A stretch of DNA of 64,000 nucleotides from G11 sp947167445 (GTDB taxonomy: Bacteria; Bacillota; Clostridia; Lachnospirales; Lachnospiraceae). Both the position numbers and the translations under genes were made by a program. The stretch covers positions 116,078 to 180,077 of the forward strand of contig CAMVID010000005.1 in the NCBI GenBank assembly GCA_947167445.1, read 5' to 3'. Positions 1 to 8,284 of the stretch are shown one piece after another (the stretch's first letter is position 1; every line of letters starts with the position of its first letter). The notes below the pieces were generated by a model. It had not been told where the DNA came from and ran no database searches. It saw only the letters and a program-made list of their open reading frames with translations.

Positions 1-332
1 AACCTTAGTCTGTACACAGGAATGTCGCATTTATTAAGAATGGATTCCGGTATTCTTATTCTGTAGCCTCCAAAGCCCCGCCTTAGCATTACCCTTCCAA
101 GGCTTATACTCTCGCCGTTTCCGTTATTTCCGGATACTTCCACGGTATAAATCGCCGTAATCAGGTCATGGATCACCGCTGCAGACAGAATCAAAATCAG
201 GGCCTTTATTATTTCCGGATGGGAAATGCAGTATTCCTTAATTAGTATGTAGAGTTCTTTCAGACCACAATATGTAGTATTATTTTGCAACTTTGTGTTG
301 AGGTCCTCAAGAAAGTGCGTAAAATCGCGCAT
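1..332 (-). CDS. Unknown protein, 3' end cut off by the window edge
   Basis: An open frame starts at an ATG at 330-332 and runs off the left edge of the window, giving at least 110 residues with no stop. A good ribosome binding site (CGGAGG) lies 6 nt upstream of the ATG, which decides this start. The visible part has a polar N-terminus, a hydrophobic stretch at about residues 44-60 (ALILILSAAVIHDLITAIY) that could be one membrane segment, then a basic, glycine-containing region. I do not recognise the family and name no function. It lies 81 nt downstream of a glycosyltransferase gene on the same strand and could be its operon partner. The frame and start are well supported; the product is unknown. 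Confidence 0.6.
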   Translation of the reverse strand, partial: MRDFTHFLEDLNTKLQNNTTYCGLKELYILIKEYCISHPEIIKALILILSAAVIHDLITAIYTVEVSGNNGNGESISLGRVMLRRGFGGYRIRIPESILNKCDIPVYRLR

Positions 333-413
333 AAAAATAACCTCCGTTTGAATAAACGATCCACGTTTTCTCAAAAGAAGGTCATTCATTATTTTTATAG
401 CATATAAACCTTA

Positions 414-1367
414 TCACATTTTGACCATCGAGGTCAACAATTCATCGGGAATTTCTTTCCATGCTCTGATGTCCAGAACCGGTTCAGACTCCTTTGCCTT
501 CTCACAGAATTCCCTGGCTTTATCGTACTCTCCGGCCTCTTTATAGTATTTTGCCAGCTCAAGATACACCTCTGAACAGCCTCCTAAACCCTCGGCTATC
601 CCCACATATGTGCATGATGATATTGGTTGCCCCAATATGTTGTGGTATCTGACCATTACAGCGCAGGCATCAAGAATCATCTCTGAGATGACCTCATTAT
701 TCTTGGCAATGGCTTCAAAGTAGGCTGCCGCTCCCTCGAAATCCTCCTTCGTGCCTGCCATGTAGAGCTCCCTTGCGTACATATCCGTTAGCCTTACGGA
801 CAAGGCGCCTCTCTTCTCCAGTTCCTTCTTAAGGATTCTAAGGTCCCTCTCGGCGTGGATCTCCTCCTGCTTATGAGTGATTACTATATCGCTGTCAAAA
901 ACCACAGGATCTATTCTTACGGTTTCATGTACAGGTTCTATCCAGGTCCAGGTCCTGAGGCGCTTAAAAAGCTTGGGCCTAAGCTCCTCATCATAGTTGT
1001 AGACGCTGCCGTTTTCCAGCTGATTGCCGTAGCGCATCTGAACGATCTCAACCTCCGGCATAAGCACTTCCTTAAGGATTGCAAACTGCTTTCTGTTGGC
1101 CTCGTCCAAAGTCTCGTCCGCATCGGCCGAATAAATGTAATCCATGGTAGCCTTGGAAAAGGCAAAGTTTCTGGCTTCCGCGAAGTCATCCACCCAGGTG
1201 AAATCAAAGACCTTATCGGTATACTCCGAAGCTATTTTTTTTGTGTTGTCAGAAGAGCCTGTATCAACGATAATAAGCTCATCATAGAGGCCTTTTAATG
1301 AGTCAAGGCACTTTCTTAAAGTGTTCTCCTCGTTTTTCACTATCATGCATACACTGATTGTAACCAT
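414..1367 (-). CDS. Family 2 glycosyltransferase with C-terminal TPR
   Basis: 317 residues. The N-terminal half is a GT-A fold of the SPO-like/WaaE-like GT2 group: start VTISVCMIVKNEENTL, nucleotide-binding VDTGSSDNT at about 34-42, and an acidic DxD-type metal site in SADADET near residues 80-86. The C-terminal third is helical and holds a TPR-like unit (LELAKYYKEAGEYDKAREF). The enzyme would transfer a sugar from a nucleotide-sugar donor in the cytoplasm; acceptor and sugar cannot be read from the sequence. A strong GGGGGA ribosome binding site precedes the ATG. The 359-residue protein at 55461-56540 has the same two-part design and nearly the same active-site block, so the two are paralogues at opposite ends of the window. 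Class is confident, substrate unknown. Confidence 0.85.
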   Translation of the reverse strand: MVTISVCMIVKNEENTLRKCLDSLKGLYDELIIVDTGSSDNTKKIASEYTDKVFDFTWVDDFAEARNFAFSKATMDYIYSADADETLDEANRKQFAILKEVLMPEVEIVQMRYGNQLENGSVYNYDEELRPKLFKRLRTWTWIEPVHETVRIDPVVFDSDIVITHKQEEIHAERDLRILKKELEKRGALSVRLTDMYARELYMAGTKEDFEGAAAYFEAIAKNNEVISEMILDACAVMVRYHNILGQPISSCTYVGIAEGLGGCSEVYLELAKYYKEAGEYDKAREFCEKAKESEPVLDIRAWKEIPDELLTSMVKM

Positions 1368-1383
1368 AAACCATCCCCCAAGA

Positions 1384-1412
1384 TTGTTTTTTCTACTACA
1401 TCGTGCTAATAT
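1384..1412 (+). promoter_or_regulatory. Candidate sigma-A promoter for the 41-aa gene and araC-type gene
   Basis: TTGTTT at 1384-1389, a 17-nt spacer and TAATAT at 1407-1412. It lies in the divergent gap between the glycosyltransferase and the small membrane protein. The -35 box is imperfect, so this is a plausible call only. Confidence 0.45.
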
Positions 1413-1450
1413 AAAAGTATCACAAACCTTGTAAGAAAGGAAGTATACTC

Positions 1451-1576
1451 ATGGAAGCTGAAATGTTCTTTTTACTTGGCGGCGGACTTTTGGTTATTAT
1501 TTTCGGTGTGGTTGCAAGCGTGGTTTCCACCTTTGTTTCAACTGTTGCCGCAAATGAAGATGACTCTATGGAATAA
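1451..1576 (+). CDS. Small single-span membrane protein, 41 aa
   Basis: ATG at 1451, TAA at 1574-1576. An AAGGAAG ribosome binding site ends 7 nt upstream of the ATG, better than most in this window. Residues about 6-30 form one hydrophobic segment rich in Gly, Val and Ile, followed by a short acidic tail ending NEDDSME. It begins 5 nt upstream of the AraC-family gene, so the two are almost certainly cotranscribed and probably translationally coupled. I do not recognise a family. Possible roles are a membrane sensor or modulator acting with the regulator, or simply a short stress-type membrane peptide; nothing in the sequence decides between them. Confidence 0.65.
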   Translation: MEAEMFFLLGGGLLVIIFGVVASVVSTFVSTVAANEDDSME

Positions 1577-1581
1577 ACCAT

Positions 1582-2430
1582 ATGAGTACCGGAAAGTTTA
1601 ATTTCTCTGATAAAGTTTTAGAGCATCTGAATTTTAAAATGCTCTATATCCATCATATTAAATGCGAAGGGAAGTGGGATGATCAGTCTCACTCCCATAA
1701 TTTTACCCAAATTTTCTTTTTCGCAGACGGAAAAGGGTCTCTTTTGCTGGACGGCACCACCTTTCCCGTTAAGGCAGGTTGCCTTGTCATCGTCAATCCC
1801 CACATTCCTCACATGATACAGTCGGACCCCAAGTTTCACCTGGAGTATTTTTGTTTTGCCATAGAGGATATGGCATTTGTCTTTAATACAGAGCCCATAA
1901 ACAGGGGATATGGCATTTATAATCTTTCCAAAAACAGGCAAAATTACCTTTTCCTTCTCGACATGGTTCTTAACGAAGCTGAGAAACAGGCTCCGGGCTG
2001 GGAACTTGTCTCCAAGGATATGGCTGAAATTCTGATAAACGATCTTGTAGTAAATCAGAACCTGGGTTTAAGGTCCAGGGACGACCCGGGAATGAGCAAG
2101 GAATGCAGCATTGCCAAAAGCTACATTGACTCTCATTACATGGACCCCATTACCTTAGAGCAGCTTTCTGAAGTAACCCATATGAGTAAATACTACCTCA
2201 TACATTCCTTCAACAAGTTCCTTGGGGAGTCCCCAATGAATTATCTGCAAAGAAAAAGGATACAGGTAGCCGAACATCTTTTGTCAACGTCCAACTACTC
2301 CGTATCCACTGTTTCTACAAATGTGGGCTTCTCATCCCAATCCTATTTTGCCCAGGTTTTCAAGAGATTTACAGGTTTTACTCCTGCTCAGTTTCGGAAG
2401 AAATCTCAGGCAAAGGAAGAGCGTCCCTGA
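1582..2430 (+). CDS. AraC-family transcriptional regulator with N-terminal cupin
   Basis: 282 residues, usual length for the family. The N-terminal half is a cupin sensor: HSHNFTQIFFF at about 37-47, then GSLLLDGTTFPVKAG and PHIPHMI, which match the beta-barrel ligand pocket. The C-terminal 100 residues hold the two helix-turn-helix motifs of AraC/XylS regulators (TLEQLSEVTHMSKYYLIHSF, then VGFSSQSYFAQVFKRFTGFT). It should bind DNA near carbohydrate or surface genes in answer to a small ligand, but neither ligand nor target can be read here. Its last 53 nt overlap the convergent clpX gene (stop 2378), an antisense overlap that could let each transcript affect the other. Its start follows the 41-aa gene by 5 nt. 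Confidence 0.9.
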   Translation: MSTGKFNFSDKVLEHLNFKMLYIHHIKCEGKWDDQSHSHNFTQIFFFADGKGSLLLDGTTFPVKAGCLVIVNPHIPHMIQSDPKFHLEYFCFAIEDMAFVFNTEPINRGYGIYNLSKNRQNYLFLLDMVLNEAEKQAPGWELVSKDMAEILINDLVVNQNLGLRSRDDPGMSKECSIAKSYIDSHYMDPITLEQLSEVTHMSKYYLIHSFNKFLGESPMNYLQRKRIQVAEHLLSTSNYSVSTVSTNVGFSSQSYFAQVFKRFTGFTPAQFRKKSQAKEERP

Positions 2431-3928
2431 TTTCTATTATGGGACCGCCGGTACCTTCGATGTAATCCTTTGTGATGGTTACGGTACCGATATTCTTATC
2501 CTTTGGAATCTCATACATGATATCAAGCATGAAATCCTCGATTATTGATCTTAAAGCTCTGGCGCCGGTATCGCGCTCCAGGGCTTTTTCTGCGATTGCC
2601 TCCAAGGCGGAATCGTCAAATGCAAGCTTAACCTCATCAAGCTCAAGGAGCTTCTGATACTGCTTAAGTATTGCGTTCTTGGGCTCCTTTAATATCTTGA
2701 CCATCATATCCTTACCAAGGCCCTCAAGGGTAAAGATAATGGGAAGGCGGCCGATAAACTCGGGGATCATACCGAATTTCCTGATGTCCTCAACCGTTAC
2801 CTTAGAAAGGATGGTTTTTTCCTTATCAAAATCGTCCTTTAAAATTGCTCCAAAGCCGATTCCTGTCTGCTTGTGAAGACGTTCCTTGATAATCTCTTCA
2901 AGATCCGGGAAGGCTCCGCCGCAGATAAAGAGAATGTTCTTGGTGTTGACGGTGGCAAGAGGAACCATGGCGTTCTTGCTGCTTGCGCCAACGGGAACCT
3001 CAATCTCTGCGCCTTCAAGAAGCTTCAGCATTCCCTGCTGAACGCTCTCACCGGACACGTCTCTTGAGTGAGTCTCCTTCTTTCTTGCAATCTTATCGAT
3101 CTCATCTATAAAGACAATGCCCTGCTCGGCTCTCTCAACATCATTATCTGCCGCAGCAAGGAGCTTACTGATTACGCTTTCGATATCATCACCGATATAG
3201 CCTGCCTCAGTTAAAGATGTGGCATCCGCAATGGCAAGGGGCACATCAAGAAGCTTTGCAAGAGTCTTGACCATGTAGGTCTTACCGCAGCCTGTAGGTC
3301 CGATCATAAGCATGTTGGACTTCTCGATTTCAATCTCATCCATAGTGCCTGAAGCCACGCGCTTATAGTGGTTATAAACCGCAACGCTCATAACCTTCTT
3401 TGCGTGCTCCTGACCCACCACATACTGATCCAGCTTCTCTTTGATTATATGAGGTGCGGGAATATCCTTAATGTTGATAACAGGCTTCTCACTCTTTGCT
3501 TTCTTCTTAGGGGCGCGACGGTTGGGAAACATGTCCTGAATGTCGTTTAAGTTAAGGAAGCTGATGTTTGGAAAGCCTCCCGGCATTCCGGTGACATGAG
3601 GGGTCTTCTCCTCTTCCTTCTTATCTCCCTCTTCTCCCTCAGGCTTGGAATCCCCCTCAAGTTTCTCTACAGGGGCTTCATTTGCGGGAGGCACGGGCAT
3701 ATCAACCCTTATCTTCATTCCACCGATGGTTCCGGGGAAACCGGGAATATCCGTCATTGTGCCGGGATCCATCTTGGAAATCATATCCATGGTCTGATGC
3801 ATGCAATCATCGCACACGCACATTCCGCCGGGAAGGTGGAACATTTTGCCCGCCTTGCTTTCGGGGCGATGGCACATGACGCAGACTTCTTCATATTCAG
3901 TCTTGTTGTTATCGTTTGTCTCTGACAT
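2378..3928 (-). CDS. clpX: ClpX-type AAA+ unfoldase with unusual N-terminal region
   Basis: 516 residues, about 90 longer than usual ClpX. Cysteines 16, 19, 39 and 42 form two CxxC pairs, a zinc-binding domain, but its surroundings differ from standard ClpX. A Pro/acidic linker with Glu/Lys runs (GEEGDKKEEEK) fills about 45-140 and accounts for the extra length. The AAA+ core is complete: Walker A GPTGCGKT, Walker B IVFIDEIDK, pore loop GYIGDDIESV, sensor region VSGESVQQGML, and an IGF tripeptide (TGIGFGA) where ClpX docks ClpP. It should unfold substrates and pass them to ClpP in the cytoplasm. AAAGGAG precedes the ATG. It starts 22 nt after the stop of the 5678 gene, so they may share a transcript. 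A second, standard ClpX may exist elsewhere. Confidence 0.85.
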   Translation of the reverse strand: MSETNDNNKTEYEEVCVMCHRPESKAGKMFHLPGGMCVCDDCMHQTMDMISKMDPGTMTDIPGFPGTIGGMKIRVDMPVPPANEAPVEKLEGDSKPEGEEGDKKEEEKTPHVTGMPGGFPNISFLNLNDIQDMFPNRRAPKKKAKSEKPVINIKDIPAPHIIKEKLDQYVVGQEHAKKVMSVAVYNHYKRVASGTMDEIEIEKSNMLMIGPTGCGKTYMVKTLAKLLDVPLAIADATSLTEAGYIGDDIESVISKLLAAADNDVERAEQGIVFIDEIDKIARKKETHSRDVSGESVQQGMLKLLEGAEIEVPVGASSKNAMVPLATVNTKNILFICGGAFPDLEEIIKERLHKQTGIGFGAILKDDFDKEKTILSKVTVEDIRKFGMIPEFIGRLPIIFTLEGLGKDMMVKILKEPKNAILKQYQKLLELDEVKLAFDDSALEAIAEKALERDTGARALRSIIEDFMLDIMYEIPKDKNIGTVTITKDYIEGTGGPIIEIRDALPLPEISSETEQE

Positions 3929-3950
3929 TTATACTCCTTTGTTATGTAAA

Positions 3951-5678
3951 CTAATTTACTTCGTAAATATATAATTTATAGTAGCTTGTATCGGTTTCTA
4001 TAGGCTTTTCTGTTAAAAGCGTAAGCCCCTCATCTTCTGCTTTGTCGATATATGCCGCAGAGAAAAGGTACTTTCCCCCAAGATTCTTTAACGCGCCGGA
4101 ATCTATCTCGTAGTCGGCAAAGTAGAAACCGCTTTTTTCCACAGTAAAATATCCGGGAATCTGAGCTGCATACAGGTAGCACCTGTTGCCCCACTCGTCA
4201 AAATATGCCCTGATATAATCATTCTTCGCAAGTTCGGGGGCTATTATCTTCCTGAACTCATGCTTGTATTCTACATCATAATTGTTGGAATATCCATCCA
4301 AACAGTTAAACCCGTTATAAAGAGCTGCTGCAGGCGTTATGCCTAGGCTTACGCACTTATAATCCTCTTTCTTCTCCCCTGTGGTGTCCTCGATGAACTT
4401 GGCCGCCTCGTCAAACACATCGGGAGCATAGTACTCATCCCAGGATAAAAGGGCTGAATCTCTGCCAAGTATCACCTTTGCGTTATCCTTCCAGGTATCG
4501 GCGTGGATAAACAGGGCAAAGGTTAATGCGGCCACAAGCGCGGTCGCCATCGCAAGAATCTTGTTTTTTTCGAGTAAGAGCTCTATGGTGTCGGTTAACA
4601 TAACAAGCAACATTGCCGGTGCTATCCAGTCGATTCTTGAAACCTGGAACCACCTTAGGGGGCCGGTGGTGCTCATTCTAAGATTTACTACCGGTTCCCA
4701 CTCATAAAGGGCTGCGATAATTGCCATAAATAGAAGGGCAAAGAAGGTACGCCTAATGGCGATAAGCTTGACATTGCGACCTTCCTTTTTTATGACTCCT
4801 CCGTAAATCGCAGCAATAACAGCCATCAGTAAAATCAGCGTTCTTTCAAATCCCGAGTGTTCTGCCCCCAAAAGAAAGGCGTTGGCAAAGGAATCAAGGA
4901 AGGGCTTGGCCACAAGAACGACTTCATCCTTATGGGATTTGTAGCCTCCCGCACCGATTCCGAGGAGTTGCTTTACAAAGCTTAAATTACAAAGAATGTA
5001 TGTGATAAAGAGCACCGCACCTCCGAAGAAGGTCCATCTGGCTCTTGTTTTTTCTCTTTTACAAAGAAGAAAAATAAAATGAATTCCTGCTGCCGCAAGC
5101 ATGGCAAAGCCCGATAATACCAGAGATGAGCCAAGGGCAGTAAGGATAATGATTCCAAAATACTTAATGGAGCTCTTGCCCTTAAGGGCTCCCACTCCTC
5201 TGTCCTCAAGGCAAAGGAAAGCGTAAGCAAGCATGGGAACTCCATATATTGAAAAGCCGTATACGTGAATAAAGGGTGCATAGGCGAAAATGAGGGCAAT
5301 ACCTGCTGCCGTAAGGGTTCTGCTTCCCCTTTTTACAAGAAGAAGATACATGCCCACATAGCCGAAGGCCATGACAATATATCGCATTATGATAAAGGCC
5401 GTCAGAGGACTGAAAACTCTGAACAAAGGCACAAATAAAAGCGCAGGTGGAGTAAGAGCTGTTTTTGCCATACCATTCATGAATTCCGGATAAACCGCAG
5501 CGCCGTCAAACATGTGCCTGGCCGCCAGAATATAGCAAAGCATCTCCCCGTCCATCTGATCATGGTTAACGAAGATGCTTCTTCCTCCCAAAAACACAAA
5601 AACAAGGGCTGAGGCTAAAGTTAGCCCCAGTCCCGGTAAAAACCACTTTTTACTTTCAAATACCGTCTTTTCCCTCAT
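3951..5678 (-). CDS. Polytopic membrane protein, possible GT-C glycosyltransferase
   Basis: About 575 residues from the ATG at 5678. At least ten hydrophobic segments fill residues 10-400, followed by a soluble extracytoplasmic domain of about 170 residues rich in Tyr and Asp. The first loop carries NHDQMDGE, the kind of acidic loop motif found in GT-C lipid-linked-sugar glycosyltransferases and, from memory, in the DUF6044/YkoS-like group; I am not sure of that family name. It probably acts on a polyprenyl-linked sugar at the outer face of the membrane. A longer frame with a TTG start at 5705 exists, but a TGATATAAT extended -10 box lies between that TTG and the ATG, and neither start has a ribosome binding site, so I take the ATG as the start of a nearly leaderless message. 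Confidence 0.7.
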   Translation of the reverse strand: MREKTVFESKKWFLPGLGLTLASALVFVFLGGRSIFVNHDQMDGEMLCYILAARHMFDGAAVYPEFMNGMAKTALTPPALLFVPLFRVFSPLTAFIIMRYIVMAFGYVGMYLLLVKRGSRTLTAAGIALIFAYAPFIHVYGFSIYGVPMLAYAFLCLEDRGVGALKGKSSIKYFGIIILTALGSSLVLSGFAMLAAAGIHFIFLLCKREKTRARWTFFGGAVLFITYILCNLSFVKQLLGIGAGGYKSHKDEVVLVAKPFLDSFANAFLLGAEHSGFERTLILLMAVIAAIYGGVIKKEGRNVKLIAIRRTFFALLFMAIIAALYEWEPVVNLRMSTTGPLRWFQVSRIDWIAPAMLLVMLTDTIELLLEKNKILAMATALVAALTFALFIHADTWKDNAKVILGRDSALLSWDEYYAPDVFDEAAKFIEDTTGEKKEDYKCVSLGITPAAALYNGFNCLDGYSNNYDVEYKHEFRKIIAPELAKNDYIRAYFDEWGNRCYLYAAQIPGYFTVEKSGFYFADYEIDSGALKNLGGKYLFSAAYIDKAEDEGLTLLTEKPIETDTSYYKLYIYEVN

Positions 5679-5685
5679 GCAAACT

Positions 5686-5714
5686 ATTATATCATATCCG
5701 GCCAATTACGCAAA
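5686..5714 (-). promoter_or_regulatory. Sigma-A promoter (extended -10) abutting the ATG of the membrane protein
   Basis: Minus strand: TTTGCG (5709-5714), 17-nt spacer, TATAAT (5686-5691) with the extended TGA upstream. The last base of the -10 is 7 nt before the ATG, so the predicted start site is one or two bases from the start codon. The -35 overlaps the U-tract of the htrA terminator. Confidence 0.7.
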
Positions 5715-5743
5715 AAAGAACGGGCCCACAGGCCCGTTCTTTT
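5712..5743 (-). terminator. Rho-independent terminator of htrA
   Basis: Minus strand stem of about 14 bp with a GAACGGGCC arm, TGTG-type loop and TTTTTT tail, 26 nt after the htrA stop codon. The tail runs into the promoter of the next gene. Confidence 0.85.
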
Positions 5744-5768
5744 GAAAGAGGTATTCAATTAATATGAT

Positions 5769-7166
5769 TTAGTCTGTCTGGATATCTGCTCTGGAGCCGA
5801 GGGTAATGTCGACTGTGACATCCTCGAATCCGTTGGCGCCGTAACGCTTGATATCTATCTCCGTGTGAGTTCCGCCGGGCAGGTAAGTAAGGGCCTTCTG
5901 AAGGTCTGCGTAGCTTCCGACCTCTTCGTTATCGATACCTACGATAATATCGCCTGTTCTGATTCCTGCTTCCTCAGCGGGGGTTCCCTCATAAACCTTG
6001 GCAACGTAAACGCCTGCAGGCATTCCGTCCATAACGTTCGCGGGCTGAATTCCGATGTATCCTATATCATCCTCAGAATCGACCTTGGTCTTGGTATCCT
6101 TAAGCATCAGCTCTGCGATGATAGGCTTTGCACTTGAAATGGGGATTGCATATCCCATACCTTCGATGGTCTCGCCACCGATCTTGTTGGAGTTGATACC
6201 GATAACTTCGCCGTTATAGTTAAGAAGTGCACCGCCTGAGTTACCGGGGTTGATGGCTGCGTTGGTCTGGATAAATGTACCTGTGCTGCCATCCTCCATC
6301 TCTATTTCTCTGTTGAGGGCACTGACGATACCGTTTGTTACCGACTGACCATATCCAAGGGCATTACCGATGGCGATGACAGGCTCACCAAGTTTCAGAG
6401 AATCTGAATCTCCAAGGCTTGCAATCTTAATTTCATTGAGAGTGCTCTCATCCATGTCGGCAAGCTTTACGGCAACAACTGCAAGGTCCATGTTCTTGTT
6501 GGTACCCTTTACGTTTGCCTGATAAACCGTGTCGTCGTTGAAAGTAATCTCGATGGTCTCTGCGCCGTTGATTACATGATAGTTGGTTACGATAAGGAGC
6601 TCTGAATCATTCTTTCCAACGATGATTCCGCTGCCTCGTCCTTCCTGCTCCTCTGAGAAAACTCTTCCCCAGTAGTTATAGTTGACGATGGCTTTGTTTG
6701 TAACTGAAACCATTGAAGGCATTACCGACTCAACAACTTCGCTGATGTCGGACTCAATTACCTTTGAAACCTCGGTGCTTACAGCAGGCTTGGTTTCATC
6801 CTCTGCCTTGGCATCCTTATTAAGATCTGCTGTATCGGTTTTGTTGATTGTGGTTCCTTCAGTTATCTGAGCAGCCTTGTTGCCGAGCCCGAAGTAATTG
6901 TATACTCCGTAAAAAGTAGCTCCCGCACACGCTCCAAAGAAAACTCCCAAAACAGCCACAAGGATTAGTTTCTTAAAGAAGCCTCCAACCTTGCCGGGTT
7001 TCTTCTCTTTTCTCGGAGGCACCGGTGTGGTGTTGGGGAATGGTGTTCCATTGGGGTTCTGATAACCCTGGTTAAAATTATAATTGCTGTAGGATGACGG
7101 TCCGTAATTAGTGTTTGGGGTTGAACCGGTATCCTGATTGTTTGTCGTGTTATTTTCTTCGTACAT
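5769..7166 (-). CDS. htrA: HtrA/DegP-type membrane-anchored serine protease
   Basis: 465 residues. A Pro/Asn/Gly-rich cytoplasmic N-terminus (1-65) is followed by one membrane span at about 66-90 (LILVAVLGVFFGACAGATFY). The trypsin-like domain has the full triad: His in TNYHVINGAE, Asp in NMDLAVVAV, Ser in NPGNSGGALL. A single PDZ domain follows (about 360-455: GIQPANV, PAGVYVAKVYEGTPAEEAGI, GDIIVGID). It degrades or refolds damaged proteins outside the membrane, acting as an envelope-stress protease. AGAGG lies 8 nt before the ATG and is inside a 13-bp inverted repeat (see the leader entry). It is flanked by glycan genes and has its own terminator, so it is probably monocistronic. Active-site residues are intact; function is confident. 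Confidence 0.92.
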   Translation of the reverse strand: MYEENNTTNNQDTGSTPNTNYGPSSYSNYNFNQGYQNPNGTPFPNTTPVPPRKEKKPGKVGGFFKKLILVAVLGVFFGACAGATFYGVYNYFGLGNKAAQITEGTTINKTDTADLNKDAKAEDETKPAVSTEVSKVIESDISEVVESVMPSMVSVTNKAIVNYNYWGRVFSEEQEGRGSGIIVGKNDSELLIVTNYHVINGAETIEITFNDDTVYQANVKGTNKNMDLAVVAVKLADMDESTLNEIKIASLGDSDSLKLGEPVIAIGNALGYGQSVTNGIVSALNREIEMEDGSTGTFIQTNAAINPGNSGGALLNYNGEVIGINSNKIGGETIEGMGYAIPISSAKPIIAELMLKDTKTKVDSEDDIGYIGIQPANVMDGMPAGVYVAKVYEGTPAEEAGIRTGDIIVGIDNEEVGSYADLQKALTYLPGGTHTEIDIKRYGANGFEDVTVDITLGSRADIQTD

Positions 7167-7253
7167 ACAAATTACCTCTTTTCTGTAATCGCATTTACAT
7201 TGGAGGGAACTTCCTTTCCCTCACCTACAACTCACAGTCTAGAGGTAATTTGT
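7167..7253 (-). promoter_or_regulatory. htrA leader with ribosome-binding site inside a 13-bp inverted repeat
   Basis: 7167-7179 and 7241-7253 are perfect 13-bp inverted repeats (arm AGAGGTAATTTGT). In the htrA mRNA the 3' arm contains the AGAGG ribosome binding site and ends right at the AUG. Between the arms, 7203-7209 and 7216-7222 form a 7-bp GAGGGAA/TTCCCTC hairpin with a 6-nt loop. The nested structure would hide the start site. A weak TTGTGA-N18-TAATAC promoter lies just upstream, which would include both arms in the transcript. A protein operator is the other reading. Confidence 0.65.
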
Positions 7254-7282
7254 GTTTTTTTTGTGTTTTTTGTATTAAAAAA

Positions 7283-8230
7283 CTATGATTTTTCTTCACA
7301 AACCCGGTTCCAGTAACCGGGATTCATGGTGTATTTCATAATCTTTTCACGGCTTAAAGCCTTGAAAGCACGGCCTTTTTTGTAGCCAAGATACTTATTA
7401 CCCGAAAGCCATACCAATTTAATTATGGAAAAAACCGCCCCTCTCCTAAGCAGAGAAGCTGCATTCTTAAGAACCATCTTTACGCCCTCGGACTCGGACT
7501 TAATGCCCTCAAACACCTCAGGGTGACAGGTCTGTGAAACTCCAAGGTCAAAGTTCCTGTGGAACTGTTCACGGCCCGTATAGTTATGGGAATGAATCAC
7601 CTTCGCCTCTGCCACATAGGCTATCTTGTACCCTGCATTTACCGCATGGCCTGCATAAACCATATCCTCGTTAAATATAGCAGGATAGTCGAAACCATTA
7701 AGCTTCATATATATGTCCTTTTTGTACATGGCGCATACGTTGGAGCAGAAGAAGGTTTTGATTCCAAGGCGTTCTATATCATCCTTTCCCTTAATGACAC
7801 TTGTGTCAGGATAGTTGAAGTCCCTTGTAAGCCTTTCTATCTTATTGCACTTATCATCCGGAAGCTGCCTTGCGTAGGCCACAGCCACATCTTCATTCTC
7901 ATCAAGCGCTCCGATTAACGCCTTCAGAAGATTGTTATCATAGGGCACCGCATCCTGGGTCATGAATAACACATAAGGAGTCTCCGTCATAAGAAGGCCC
8001 TCATGGCGGGTTCTTCCGTGGTCAAACTCTTCCCTCTTAATATGAAAAACCTTAAGGTTCTCATATCCCGAAACCCATTCGGAAGGCACAGCCTTATCCC
8101 ACAGAGTTTCTTCTGTATTTATTACAAATATCTTATTGACATTTTCTGACATTCCTGTCATTAATCTCTCAATAAGACTTATAAATTTCTCATCAGGTTT
8201 GTAGGTTGGGATTACTATATCTACCTTCAT
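7283..8230 (-). CDS. Family 2 glycosyltransferase, rhamnosyltransferase-like
   Basis: 315 residues. Begins MKVDIVIPTYKPDEKFISLI, the usual GT-A start. REEFDHGRTRHEGLLM at about 76-91 is a block typical of rhamnosyltransferase-type GT2 enzymes, and FMTQDAVPYD holds the acidic metal-binding site. The middle has FNEDMVYAGHAVNAGYKI, the ED acceptor motif. No membrane spans are obvious, so it works at the inner face of the membrane on a lipid-linked glycan. It is transcribed toward htrA and its 5' end is 54 nt from the divergent GT2 at 8285. The sugar is inferred from similarity to rhamnosyltransferases only. Confidence 0.82.
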   Translation of the reverse strand: MKVDIVIPTYKPDEKFISLIERLMTGMSENVNKIFVINTEETLWDKAVPSEWVSGYENLKVFHIKREEFDHGRTRHEGLLMTETPYVLFMTQDAVPYDNNLLKALIGALDENEDVAVAYARQLPDDKCNKIERLTRDFNYPDTSVIKGKDDIERLGIKTFFCSNVCAMYKKDIYMKLNGFDYPAIFNEDMVYAGHAVNAGYKIAYVAEAKVIHSHNYTGREQFHRNFDLGVSQTCHPEVFEGIKSESEGVKMVLKNAASLLRRGAVFSIIKLVWLSGNKYLGYKKGRAFKALSREKIMKYTMNPGYWNRVCEEKS

Positions 8231-8284
8231 TTGCCCGTCCTTCTTACGTTGACATTGTTTATAAAAGAAAATAAAATAGTCTTT

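Noticed and set aside
855..1298. Open frames antisense to the first glycosyltransferase
   Set aside because: Shadow frame with no ribosome binding site and low-quality composition; the minus-strand gene has clear motifs.
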